The position numbers and the translations under genes were made by a program. The notes under the pieces are model-generated. The model was not told the origin of the DNA. It did not search any database and saw only the letters and a program-made list of their open reading frames with translations. Below are positions 1 to 8,239 of a DNA stretch of 59,601 nt, piece after piece (the first letter of the stretch is position 1; every line of letters starts with the position of its first letter). The stretch comes from an uncultured Adlercreutzia sp. (GTDB lineage: Bacteria; Actinomycetota; Coriobacteriia; Coriobacteriales; Eggerthellaceae). The stretch spans positions 1 through 59,601 of the forward strand of contig NZ_CAUASN010000018.1 of the NCBI RefSeq assembly GCF_958431955.1, read 5' to 3'.

Positions 1-51
1 CCCCCTCCCTCCGCGTCCTTCCCGAGAGGGGTTCCCACCTCCGCACGCTTC

Positions 52-82
52 GGGCGCCCGCGCGACTTTACGCGGAGCGCCC
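52..82 (+). terminator. GC-rich hairpin upstream of the first gene
   Basis: Bases 52-62 pair with 71-82, with one bulged A, around a short loop containing ACTTTA. The stem is strong but the U-tract is poor (TCGATCTTTC follows). It could terminate a gene lying before the window or form part of the leader of the 124-1314 gene. Confidence 0.35.
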
Positions 83-123
83 TCGATCTTTCGCACCGAA
101 GAATAAGAAGGGAAGGTGCCGCC

Positions 124-1314
124 ATGGCCCAGATTAACCACATCCTCGGCGTCTGGGAGGCCTTGCGAAGCATCGACATCGCCGTCGATCAGAACCGCTG
201 CGTGCTCGTGCGCAACAAGAACGCCTCGTGCCTGAAGTGCGCCGAGGCCTGCACCTCCGACTGCATCTCCGCCGACGAGGACGGTCAGCTCGTCCTGCGC
301 ACCGACGAGTGCATCGGCTGCGGCACCTGCGCCACGGCCTGTCCCACCGGCGCGCTCACCCCGCAAAACCCCACCGACCGCGAGCTGTTCGAGGCCTGCG
401 TGGCGGCGCTGCAGGCCGCCGAGGGGCGCGTCGCCATCGTGTGCGAGAACATGCTTCAGGCCGCCGAGGGCCTCTACGATCCCGCGCGCGTCGTGGGCGT
501 TACCTGCCTGGGGCGCGTGGACGAGAGCCTCATCGTGCTGCTCGCCCGGGCCGGCGCGAAGCGCGTCGTGCTCGTGGAGGGCACCTGCGAGGGATGCCGC
601 AGCAACCCCGGCTCCGCCATGGCGGCCGCCGTATGCGATACGGCCAACGCGCTGCTGGCCACCTGGGGTGCGCCGGCGGTGGCCGAGGTGTCCCAGAAGC
701 TGCCGGCCTTCGCCAAGCGCGGCGATGAGGCCGCTTTCAACGAGGGGCGGCGGGCCTTCCTCGCCGACATGATCGGCACCGCCCGCGACGCTGCCCGTGC
801 CTCGGCCGAGGTGGCCGTGCGGGATGCGCTCGATATCCACGAGAAGAATGCCGAAGAGCCCCTCTTCCAGAAGGTGGGCGACGACGGCACGCTGCCCCAC
901 GCCCTGCCGAACCGCCGCACGCGACTCCTGAAGGGGCTCGCCTCCCTGGGAGAGCCCGAGGACGTCATGATCGGCACCCGGCTGTGGGGCCACGTCATCA
1001 TCGACGCTGCGCGCTGCGACTCCTGCCAGATGTGCGCGACCTTCTGCCCCACCGGGGCCCTGCGCAAGTTCACGGAGGCCGACGGCGCCTTCGGCATCGA
1101 CCACTTCCCCGCCCGCTGCGTGAAGTGCCGCTGCTGCGCCGACATCTGCCCTGAGGGCGCCATCAGCATCTCCGAGGAGGTCTTCGCCGTCGATCTGGTC
1201 GCAAACGCCTCCGAACGCTACGAGATGCGCCCGCGCGACGTGGCCCTGGGCCCGCACCAGATGTTCAACTCCTACAAGAAGCTCCTCGACTTCGACTACA
1301 TCTACGAGCGCTGA
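124..1314 (+). CDS. Multi-cluster ferredoxin-type iron-sulfur protein
   Basis: A 396-aa protein, probably a soluble electron carrier or adaptor for an oxidoreductase. It has four cysteine groups: an irregular N-terminal set (C26, C36, C39, C43, C47), a classical CxxCxxCxxxCP set at C63-C73, and two more classical sets at C298-C308 and C332-C342, which suggests up to four [4Fe-4S] clusters. The middle (about residues 120-160) reads CLGRVDESLIVLLARAGAK then a Gly-Cys-rich turn, which resembles the MvhD/HdrA-associated iron-sulfur subunit fold; this is my inference. There is no signal peptide or membrane segment. The ATG follows AAGGGAAGG at good spacing. No oxidoreductase partner is visible, but genes left of the window are unseen. 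The ferredoxin nature is secure; the partner and substrate are unknown. Confidence 0.85.
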   Translation: MAQINHILGVWEALRSIDIAVDQNRCVLVRNKNASCLKCAEACTSDCISADEDGQLVLRTDECIGCGTCATACPTGALTPQNPTDRELFEACVAALQAAEGRVAIVCENMLQAAEGLYDPARVVGVTCLGRVDESLIVLLARAGAKRVVLVEGTCEGCRSNPGSAMAAAVCDTANALLATWGAPAVAEVSQKLPAFAKRGDEAAFNEGRRAFLADMIGTARDAARASAEVAVRDALDIHEKNAEEPLFQKVGDDGTLPHALPNRRTRLLKGLASLGEPEDVMIGTRLWGHVIIDAARCDSCQMCATFCPTGALRKFTEADGAFGIDHFPARCVKCRCCADICPEGAISISEEVFAVDLVANASERYEMRPRDVALGPHQMFNSYKKLLDFDYIYER

Positions 1315-1346
1315 GGCAAGCGCGTCAGAACCCGGGGAACGCGAAG

Positions 1347-1375
1347 GGGCGCCTGCGGATATGTCGCAGGCGCCC
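1347..1375. terminator. Hairpin between convergent genes
   Basis: A perfect 11-bp stem (1347-1357 with 1365-1375) and a 7-nt loop lie between the ends of the iron-sulfur gene (+) and dxs (-). It could act on both strands. No long T-run follows on either side. Confidence 0.6.
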
Positions 1376-1376
1376 T

Positions 1377-1415
1377 GCAGTCTCAAAATTGGACACGCCG
1401 CAATTTCGAGACTGC
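1377..1415. repeat. Second inverted repeat between convergent genes
   Basis: Bases 1377-1390 and 1402-1415 form an inverted repeat with 13 of 14 positions paired and an 11-nt spacer. It starts one base after the first hairpin ends. Its AT-containing stem makes it a plausible terminator for dxs on the minus strand. Confidence 0.5.
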
Positions 1416-1456
1416 CCCCCGCTCGCAGGCAGCCACGAGACAGATCCGCGCCGGGG

Positions 1457-3343
1457 CTAGCGGGAGGCGGCCAGCTTCGCGCGCACGGTGGCGGCGATGC
1501 CCTCGGCGTCCAGGCCCAAATCGGCGAAGAGCTGGCCCACCGGGCCCTGGCCGACGAAATGATCGGGAATGCCGAGCGTGACGGCTGGAACGGTCGCGCC
1601 CTGGCGGGCGAGCACCTCGAGCACGCCCTGGCCGGCACCGCCGGCGACGACGCCCTCCTCCACGGTGACCACGAGCCCCGTGGCCACAGCCTCGGCGATA
1701 GCCTCCTCATCGAGCGGTTTCACCCAGCGCATGTCCACCACCTGACACTCGATACCTTCGGCGGCCAAGAGGTCGGCGGCCGCGCGGGCCTGCCCCACCA
1801 TGCGCCCGAAGGCGAGCAGGGCCGCATCGGCGCCCTCGCGTACCACACGGGCCTTCCCCACGTCCAGAAGCTCGGGCGCATCGGGCAGCGGTGCGCCCTC
1901 GGCCTCGCCGCGCGGGTAGCGCAGCGTCACCGGTCCGGGTAGCGTAAGCGCCGTGTGCAGCGCGTGCACGAGCTCCGCCTCATCGGAGGGGGCGAGCACG
2001 CGCACGTTGGGCACCATGCGGGAGTACACCATGTCGAACACGCCGTGGTGCGTGGGGCCGTCATCGCCCACCAGGCCCGCGCGATCGAAGGCGAACACGA
2101 CGTTGGCCTCGGGCAGGGCGCAGTCGATGATCATCTGGTCCACGGCCCGCTGCATGAAGGTGGAGTACAGGGCCACCACGGGCTTCTTGCCCCCCGAGGC
2201 GAGGCCGGCCGCCATGCCGACGGCCTGCTCCTCGGCGATGCCCACGTCCACGAAGCGGTCGGGGAACTCGGCGGCGACGGTCTTCAGGCCCGTGCCCCCG
2301 GTCATGGCCGCCGTAATGGCCACCACGTCCCTGTCGCGGGCGGCCTCGTCGGCCAGGGCCGCGCCGAACACCTCGGTGTAACTCGGGTGCTTCGCGGGCT
2401 TCTTCGCGGCTTTGCCCGTGGCGATGTCGTAGGGACCCGTGCCGTGGAACGCCTCAGGGTCGCGGCGGGCGGGCTCGTAGCCCTCGCCCTTGCGCGTGAC
2501 CACGTGCACGAGCGCCGGCCCGTCCATCTCCAGCACGAGCGAGAGGATGTCGCGCAGCTCGGCGATGTTGTGGCCGTCGATGGGCGCAGTGCACACGATG
2601 CCGAGCGACTCGTAGATCATGGTATGGGGAATCACCATCTGCTTGAGCGATTCCTTCATGTTCTTCCCGAACCCGAGCAAGCCGCGGGTGGCAGGGCCGC
2701 CCTGCTCCATGGCCGCCTGCAGGCCCTCGCGGGCCTCGCGGTAATGGCTGTTCGCGCGGATGTTTCCCAGATGCTTCATGAGGGCACCCACATTGCGCGA
2801 GATGGACATCTCGTTGTCGTTCAGGATGACGACGAGCGGCAGCTGCTCGTTGCCCATGTAGTTCAGCGCCTCAAAGGCCATGCCGCCGGCAAGCGACGCG
2901 TCGCCAATGAGCGCCACCACCTTCTCGTCGGTGCCCTTCAGCTGGCGTGCCTTCGCCAGGCCCGTCGCGATGGAGAGCGAGTCGGAGGCGTGGCCGGAGT
3001 AGTGCACGTCGTAGGGGCTCTCGTGGGGCTTCGTGAAGCCCGAGATGCCGCCGTAGGTGCGCAGCGTCTTGAAAGCCTCGCGTCGGCCGGTGAGCAGCTT
3101 GTGGGCGTAGGCCTGGTGCCCCACGTCGAACACCACGCGGTCGCGCGGCATGTCGAGCAGGCTCTCCAGGGCCACGATGATGTCCACCGCGCCGAGGGAC
3201 GAGGCCACATGCCCCCCGGTGACCGAGGTGGTGGCGACGATCTCCTGGCGAATCTCGCGGGCGAGAATGGCCAGCTCGTCGTTGTCGAGCACCTTCAAGT
3301 CGAAAGGGGAGCTGATAGCGTCCAGTATGCGCGGTGCGGCCAT
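1457..3343 (-). CDS. dxs: 1-deoxy-D-xylulose-5-phosphate synthase
   Basis: Makes DXP from pyruvate and glyceraldehyde-3-phosphate using thiamine diphosphate, the first step of the non-mevalonate isoprenoid pathway, in the cytosol. The protein is 628 aa, normal for the family. The N-terminal domain shows the HQAYAHK element and the TPP-binding stretch GDASLAGGMAFEALN...NDNEMSIS, slightly varied from the usual GDG. The middle has the transketolase-like pyrimidine domain (GIAEEQAVGMAAGLA) and the C-terminus the transketolase C-domain. I chose the ATG at 3343 because protein similarity begins at MAAPRILD and AAGGATAT precedes it; the frame is open further upstream without a ribosome site. It is the last gene of the accC-asp23-nusB-xseB-dxs run, 10 bp after xseB. 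Confidence 0.97.
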   Translation of the reverse strand: MAAPRILDAISSPFDLKVLDNDELAILAREIRQEIVATTSVTGGHVASSLGAVDIIVALESLLDMPRDRVVFDVGHQAYAHKLLTGRREAFKTLRTYGGISGFTKPHESPYDVHYSGHASDSLSIATGLAKARQLKGTDEKVVALIGDASLAGGMAFEALNYMGNEQLPLVVILNDNEMSISRNVGALMKHLGNIRANSHYREAREGLQAAMEQGGPATRGLLGFGKNMKESLKQMVIPHTMIYESLGIVCTAPIDGHNIAELRDILSLVLEMDGPALVHVVTRKGEGYEPARRDPEAFHGTGPYDIATGKAAKKPAKHPSYTEVFGAALADEAARDRDVVAITAAMTGGTGLKTVAAEFPDRFVDVGIAEEQAVGMAAGLASGGKKPVVALYSTFMQRAVDQMIIDCALPEANVVFAFDRAGLVGDDGPTHHGVFDMVYSRMVPNVRVLAPSDEAELVHALHTALTLPGPVTLRYPRGEAEGAPLPDAPELLDVGKARVVREGADAALLAFGRMVGQARAAADLLAAEGIECQVVDMRWVKPLDEEAIAEAVATGLVVTVEEGVVAGGAGQGVLEVLARQGATVPAVTLGIPDHFVGQGPVGQLFADLGLDAEGIAATVRAKLAASR

Positions 3344-3353
3344 GGGAATATCC

Positions 3354-3713
3354 TTACGATAGCTCGCCGGTCGGCTCGGGAGCCTCCGCATCGGAGGCGG
3401 AAGGCTCGGCGGAAGCGCCGGCTCCGGCCGCAGCACCGGCCGCGGGGGTGGTCTCATCCCCTGCGACATCTTCGTCGCCCGTGGCATTCTCGCCCTCGGC
3501 AGCAACGTCCGCGCCCGGTTCGCCCTCGGCGGCGGCCAGGTGCGCCTCGATGTCCTGCTCGGACAGGTCGCAGGCGGAAAGGCCCAGCTTCACGGCCTCC
3601 TCGTACAGTTTGAGCGCGTCGTCGAGCGAGATGTCCTCGGCGGACACCTCGTCCACGATCTGGGAGAGGCGCTCGTGCACGCCCTCGAAGGTGCGGCCCT
3701 CGGCATCGGCCAT
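3354..3713 (-). CDS. xseB: Exodeoxyribonuclease VII small subunit
   Basis: Small subunit of exonuclease VII, which degrades single-stranded DNA in both directions together with XseA. The 119-aa product begins MADAEGRTFEGVHERLSQIV and carries the helical XseB domain in residues 1-60 (LDDALKLYEEAVKL is the family signature). Residues 60-119 are an acidic Ala/Glu/Gly tail not needed in the family, whose members are usually 60-85 aa. The ATG at 3713 is 4 bp past the nusB stop, so the genes are translationally close; the longer upstream frame is only nusB read in another phase. No xseA lies in the window, although it neighbours xseB in many bacteria. Confidence 0.9.
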   Translation of the reverse strand: MADAEGRTFEGVHERLSQIVDEVSAEDISLDDALKLYEEAVKLGLSACDLSEQDIEAHLAAAEGEPGADVAAEGENATGDEDVAGDETTPAAGAAAGAGASAEPSASDAEAPEPTGELS

Positions 3714-3717
3714 AAGG

Positions 3718-4434
3718 CTACACCTCCCCCTGCACGCAGGCTGCCGCGCCCGAGGCGCCCACCACGGCGTCGGAGGCGACGGCATCGGGCGTCGCAGCGG
3801 CGGACTCGCTGGCAGTAGGCGCTGCCTCGGCGGGCTTGCCCTCGGCAACCGCGGCAGGCTCGTCGGCCACGGCCGCAGGCGCGGCGTCCTCCGACGCCTG
3901 CCCCGCTTCCGCCTCCTCCGCGCTAGCCACGACCAGCTCGGGGGCCTCGTCCATGGTGCGGGCGATGCGGCCGAGCACGCCGTTCACGAAGCGCGGCGAG
4001 TCGTCCTCACCGCCGAAGGCCTTGGCCAGCTCCACCGCCTCGTTGATGGACACCGACACCGGCACATCCTCGCGCTGGAACATCTCGTAGACGGCCATGC
4101 GCAGAATGGAGCGATCCACGATGGGCATGCGCGAGAGCGCCCAGTTCTCGGACGCCCCCTCCAGCCGCTCGTCGATGGCGGCCTGATGCTCCTGCACCCC
4201 GCGGATGAGCCCGAGGGCGTACTCGGTCAGCGCCCCCTCGCAGATGCGGCCGAACTCCGAGGGCGCCTCGTCGGCGGCCTCGGGCGGCGCGGGCTCCGGG
4301 TCGGCCTCGGTGGCCACCAGGCAGAGCCCCTCGTCAAGAAGCTTCGAGGGCGATTCCCCCTGAAGCTCGCTCGTGTAGAGGACCTGCACCGCGAAGGCGC
4401 GGTCGCGGGTCCTCTCGTGTTTCCTTGAAGCCAT
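3718..4434 (-). CDS. nusB: Transcription antitermination factor NusB
   Basis: NusB binds boxA RNA with NusE (S10) in rRNA antitermination complexes. The 238-aa protein opens with the typical KHERTRDRAFAVQVLYTSEL and later shows the conserved VPVSVSINEAVELAKAFGGEDD...FVNGVLG core. It is well above the usual 130-160 aa. There is a Pro/Glu/Ala insertion around residues 35-65 and a C-terminal tail of about 75 Ala-rich residues. The start is the ATG at 4434, preceded by AGGGGAG; a TTG one codon earlier is less likely. It sits between asp23 (10 bp upstream) and xseB (4 bp downstream), the same order as in Firmicutes. Confidence 0.93.
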   Translation of the reverse strand: MASRKHERTRDRAFAVQVLYTSELQGESPSKLLDEGLCLVATEADPEPAPPEAADEAPSEFGRICEGALTEYALGLIRGVQEHQAAIDERLEGASENWALSRMPIVDRSILRMAVYEMFQREDVPVSVSINEAVELAKAFGGEDDSPRFVNGVLGRIARTMDEAPELVVASAEEAEAGQASEDAAPAAVADEPAAVAEGKPAEAAPTASESAAATPDAVASDAVVGASGAAACVQGEV

Positions 4435-4444
4435 CAACGCTCCC

Positions 4445-4795
4445 CTAGGATTTGAATTGGATGCCGTCGATGTACACGTCCACCGCCGACACCTCCACGC
4501 CGGCCTGGGTGGCCAGCGACTCGGCGATAGCGGTACGCAGCGCGGCAGCCAGCTCGGGCAGCACGTAGCCGTAGTACACCTCCACGTGGACGGCCACGTA
4601 CAGCTTGCCGTCCTCGCCCATCTTCGTCTCGATGCCGCTCGTGGAGGGCTTGCTCGCCAGCATCGAGCGGATGCCGCTCGTGGCGAAGTTGCCCAAAGAG
4701 GCCACGCCGTCCACCTCGCTGGCGGCCACAGAGATAATGGTCTCCATGACGCCGGGGGCGATGGAGAGCCCTTCCACGTTCATTTCACTGGTCAT
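4445..4795 (-). CDS. Asp23/Gls24 family envelope stress protein
   Basis: A 116-aa Asp23/Gls24 family member (B. subtilis YqhY type). The family signature is visible: SIAPGVMETIISVAASEVDGVASLG near the start and VAVHVEVYYGYVLPELA in the second half. YqhY-type proteins are encoded beside accBC across Firmicutes and have been linked to acetyl-CoA carboxylase control; a similar role here is inference from position. Its ATG overlaps the accC stop by 4 bp (ATGA), so the two are translationally coupled. No membrane segment is present. Confidence 0.88.
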   Translation of the reverse strand: MTSEMNVEGLSIAPGVMETIISVAASEVDGVASLGNFATSGIRSMLASKPSTSGIETKMGEDGKLYVAVHVEVYYGYVLPELAAALRTAIAESLATQAGVEVSAVDVYIDGIQFKS

Positions 4796-6144
4796 AGTAC
4801 GTCTCCCATCTGGGTTTCGATGAAGTCCGTCGTGGCCTCGCCGGCCAGAAACACCTCGTTTTCCAGCACGCGCTGGTGGAACGGGATGGTGGTGGCAATG
4901 CCCTCGATCACGAACTCGTCCAAGGCGCGGCGCGCACGGGCCACGGCCTCTTCGCGATCCTGACCATGCACGATAACCTTTGCGACGAGGGAATCGTAGT
5001 GCGGCGAGATTTTAGAACCAGGCCGTAAATAAGTTTCCACGCGCACGCCCGGCCCCGCCGGGGGGATGAACGTGCTCACCGTGCCCGGGCACGGGCGGAA
5101 GCCGTGGGCCGGGTCCTCGGCGTTGATGCGCAGCTCGATGGCGTGGCCCGCGGGCGTAAACGGCGCGCGGGAGGCGCAGCTCATGGGGTCGCCGGCGGCG
5201 ATGCGCAGCTGCTCTTTGATGATGTCGGTGCCGGTGATCTCCTCGGTGACGGGGTGCTCCACCTGCACGCGGGTGTTCATCTCCATGAAGTAGAACTCGC
5301 CGCGCTCGTCGAGCAGGAACTCGATGGTGCCGGCGTTGCGGTAATCCACGGCGCGCACGGCCTTCAGGGCCGCCTTGCCCATGGCGCGGCGCAGTTCGTC
5401 GGTAAGCGCCGGCGAGGGGGCCTCCTCCAAAAGCTTCTGGTGGCGGCGCTGGATGGAGCAGTCGCGCTCGCAGAGCGCCACGGCGTTGCCGTGGTCGTCG
5501 GCGAGCACCTGCACCTCCACGTGGCGGGGGCGCAGCACGAGCTTCTCCAGGTACACGCCGTCGTTGCCGAAGGCGGCGCCGGCCTCGGTGCGGGCGGCCT
5601 TGTACTGGGCGGCCAGGTCGGCCGGGTCGTGCACCTCGCGCATGCCCTTGCCGCCGCCGCCGGCCGTCGCCTTGATGAGCACGGGATACCCCACCTGCTC
5701 GGCGAAGGCCGCGGCCTCCTCCACGGTGTCCAGGCAGCCGTCGCTTCCGGGCACGGTGGGCACGCCGCAGCCCTTCATGGTCTCGCGGGCGCTCGACTTG
5801 TCGCCCATGCGCTCGATGCACTCGGCGGCCGGGCCGATGAACACGAGGTCGTTGTCGGCGCAGGCGCGGGCGAAGTCGGCGTTCTCGGCCAGAAAGCCGT
5901 AGCCGGGGTGGATGGCCTCGGCGCCGGTGTTCTTCGCCGCCGCGATGATGGAGGGCATCACCAGGTAGCTCTTAGCCGACTGGGCGGGACCTATGCACAC
6001 GGCCTCGTCGGCGTAGTGCACCGGATAGGTGTCCGCGTCCTCGGTGGAGTACACGGCCACGGTCTTCACGCCCAGCTCGCGGGCGGCGCGCATGATGCGC
6101 AGGGCCACTTCGCCGCGGTTCGCGACGAGAATCTTGTTGAACAT
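4792..6144 (-). CDS. accC: Biotin carboxylase (AccC type)
   Basis: ATP-dependent carboxylation of a biotinylated carrier, using bicarbonate. The 450-aa protein has the three biotin carboxylase domains: N-terminal pre-ATP-grasp (MFNKILVANRGEVALRIMRAARELG), the ATP-grasp with the glycine loop ATAGGGGKGMR and the catalytic EMNTRVQVEHPVTE, and a C-terminal domain (RINAEDPAHGFRPCPGTV). It starts at the ATG at 6144, 2 bp after the stop of the carboxyltransferase-AccB fusion, which should be its substrate carrier. The same subunit could serve pyruvate carboxylase and, if the carrier is shared, acetyl-CoA carboxylase; no accA or accD is seen here. Confidence 0.95.
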   Translation of the reverse strand: MFNKILVANRGEVALRIMRAARELGVKTVAVYSTEDADTYPVHYADEAVCIGPAQSAKSYLVMPSIIAAAKNTGAEAIHPGYGFLAENADFARACADNDLVFIGPAAECIERMGDKSSARETMKGCGVPTVPGSDGCLDTVEEAAAFAEQVGYPVLIKATAGGGGKGMREVHDPADLAAQYKAARTEAGAAFGNDGVYLEKLVLRPRHVEVQVLADDHGNAVALCERDCSIQRRHQKLLEEAPSPALTDELRRAMGKAALKAVRAVDYRNAGTIEFLLDERGEFYFMEMNTRVQVEHPVTEEITGTDIIKEQLRIAAGDPMSCASRAPFTPAGHAIELRINAEDPAHGFRPCPGTVSTFIPPAGPGVRVETYLRPGSKISPHYDSLVAKVIVHGQDREEAVARARRALDEFVIEGIATTIPFHQRVLENEVFLAGEATTDFIETQMGDVL

Positions 6145-6146
6145 GA

Positions 6147-8030
6147 CTAGTTCTCCGGGAGGGTCGGCACGGACTCGTGGGGCTCCACGTAGAAGAGCAC
6201 GGTGCCGTACTCGACCGGCGTGGCGTCCGACAGGCACACCTCGCGCACGGTACCCATCTCCTCGGCCGTGATCTCGTTCATGAGCTTCATGGCCTCCACG
6301 ATGCACAGCGTCTCGTTGGCGGCCACCTCGTCGCCCACCTTCACGAAGGGCGGCTCGCCGGGCGCGGGGGCCTCGTAGTAGGTGCCCACCATGGGGGCCA
6401 CCACGGGCTTCCAGCTGGCCGGGCGGTCGCTGGCCGGCTCGGCAGCCGGAGCCGGGGCAGCCGGGGCCGGGGCGGCCTGGGCCACCGGAGCGGCAGCAGC
6501 GGGAGCCGCGGCGGCAGGCGCGCCCTGACCGGGCATGCGCACGGCGATGCGGACGCCCTCTTCCTCAACTACGATCTCGCCGACGCCGCTCTCCTCGGCA
6601 ACGCGAACCAGCTCGCGAATCTGATTGATATCCACGTAATCGTCCTCCTTGGTGCCGCTGGATTCCTGCTCCAGCATGAAATCGACCTTCTCGGAAACAC
6701 GGTGCTTGGAAAGGTAGGTGCGGGCCTCGTTCGGGAACAGGGCGTACATGAGCACGTCCTCCTCGCTGTGGGCCAAATCCCCGATCTCGTTGGCCACCTC
6801 GTCGTAGGTGGTGGTCACAAGGGTGCCCGGCGCGATGCTCGGATCCAAAATCTCTGAGTCGCCGGCCACCTTCGCCACGATCTCCTTGTCCATGTGCCCG
6901 GGCGCCTTGCCGTAGTAGCCGCACACGTAGTCCTTCATCTCCTTGGAGATGACGCTCCAACGCTTGCCGGTGAGCACGTTGAACACCGCCTGGGTGCCCA
7001 CGATCTGCGACATGGGGGTCACGAGCGGCGGATAGCCCACCTCGGCGCGCACCTTCGGGATCTCGGCCATCACCTCGGGCAGGCGGTCGGCCGCCTTCTG
7101 CACCTCCAGCTGGCTGATGAGGTTGCTCATCATGCCGCCGGGCACCTGGTGCGAGTACACCTGCATGTGGATGAGCGACGACACGCCGCGCTTGTAGTGG
7201 CCGCGCTTGCGCATCTCCTCCCAGTACTCGGAGATCTCGAAGAGCAGGTCGAGGTCAAGATCGGTGTCGTAGCGGCTCTCCTTCAGGGCGGCCACGATCA
7301 TCTCGACGGCCGGGTGCGAGTTGCCGAAGGCGAGCGGCGCGTGGGCGGTGTCGGCCACGGCCACGCCGGCCTCGGCGGCCTTCAGGATGTTGGCCGGGGC
7401 CATACCGCCGACGTAGTGGCAGTGGATGTGCACTGGCAGGCCGATTTCCTCGTTGAAGGCCTTCACCATGCGCTCGGCGCGATAGGGAGTAAGCATGCCG
7501 GCCATATCCTTGATGGCGATGGTATCGGCGCCCAAGTCCTTCAGCTGCTGGCCGTATTCCAGGTAGGAGTCCAGCGTGTGCACCGGCGAGATGGTGTAGG
7601 AGATGGCGCCCTCGAACAGCCCCCCGTGCTCCTTGATGGCCTCGGCGTTGTCCACCACGTTGCGGATGTCGTTCAGCGCGTCGAACACGCGGAAGACCTC
7701 GATGCCGTTGCGGTGCGCCGCGCCGATGAAGCGGTTGACGATATCGCGCGAGTAATGCTTGTAGCCGACCAGGTTCTGGCCGCGCGACAGCATGGCGAGC
7801 GGGGTGTTGGGCGTGTTGGCCTTGATGGCGCGCAGACGCTCCCAGGGATTCTCGTCCAGAAAGCGCAGGCACGAGTCGAACGTCGCGCCGCCCCACGCTT
7901 CGATGGCCCAGTAGCCCACGCGGTCCATCTTCGGCAGAATCGGCAGCATGTCGCCGATCTGCATGCGGGTGGCCCACAGGCTCTGCTGACCGTCGCGGAT
8001 GGTCGTATCCATGATCTGAAGCCGTGGCAT
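6147..8030 (-). CDS. Carboxyltransferase (PycB/OadA type) fused to AccB-like biotin carrier
   Basis: A 627-aa biotin enzyme subunit. Residues 1 to about 300 form the DRE-TIM carboxyltransferase barrel (DTTIRDGQQSLWATRM, metal-binding Asp; IAIKDMAGML with the carboxylated-lysine type K; HIHCHYVGGMA with two metal-ligand histidines). Residues 300-450 are the conserved carboxylase domain (PGGMMSNLISQLE). From residue 464 the protein is a complete AccB-like carrier: DYVDINQIRELVRVAEESGVG, an Ala/Pro linker, and the biotinyl domain with EAMKLMNE (biotin on K582). With AccC it should form a two-subunit pyruvate carboxylase; oxaloacetate decarboxylase is less likely because no beta or gamma membrane subunits are present. 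A strong AAGGAGGTG precedes the ATG. The gene occupies the accB position of the classical acc locus. Confidence 0.92.
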   Translation of the reverse strand: MPRLQIMDTTIRDGQQSLWATRMQIGDMLPILPKMDRVGYWAIEAWGGATFDSCLRFLDENPWERLRAIKANTPNTPLAMLSRGQNLVGYKHYSRDIVNRFIGAAHRNGIEVFRVFDALNDIRNVVDNAEAIKEHGGLFEGAISYTISPVHTLDSYLEYGQQLKDLGADTIAIKDMAGMLTPYRAERMVKAFNEEIGLPVHIHCHYVGGMAPANILKAAEAGVAVADTAHAPLAFGNSHPAVEMIVAALKESRYDTDLDLDLLFEISEYWEEMRKRGHYKRGVSSLIHMQVYSHQVPGGMMSNLISQLEVQKAADRLPEVMAEIPKVRAEVGYPPLVTPMSQIVGTQAVFNVLTGKRWSVISKEMKDYVCGYYGKAPGHMDKEIVAKVAGDSEILDPSIAPGTLVTTTYDEVANEIGDLAHSEEDVLMYALFPNEARTYLSKHRVSEKVDFMLEQESSGTKEDDYVDINQIRELVRVAEESGVGEIVVEEEGVRIAVRMPGQGAPAAAAPAAAAPVAQAAPAPAAPAPAAEPASDRPASWKPVVAPMVGTYYEAPAPGEPPFVKVGDEVAANETLCIVEAMKLMNEITAEEMGTVREVCLSDATPVEYGTVLFYVEPHESVPTLPEN

Positions 8031-8072
8031 GAACTCACACCTCCTTATAGATAGTCAAAGATCAAGTTTTGC

Positions 8073-8078
8073 ATTATA
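8073..8078 (-). promoter_or_regulatory. -10 element of the carboxyltransferase-accC-asp23-nusB-xseB-dxs run
   Basis: TATAAT on the minus strand, 43 bp upstream of the ATG at 8030. No good -35 hexamer is seen at 16-18 bp. Confidence 0.5.
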
Positions 8079-8239
8079 GGGGACGTCATGCACGCCCCGC
8101 CACGCGAACGCCCGATTTGCCGACAAGAAACATCAACGAAGCGGCGGGAGGAGGCAGCGCGGCGCGTTTGCGGGCATCGCTGTCCCGCTGCTGCGGGCTG
8201 GCGTGAAAGTCTCGCCCCGCTCTCTTCCCCGTTGGCTGC

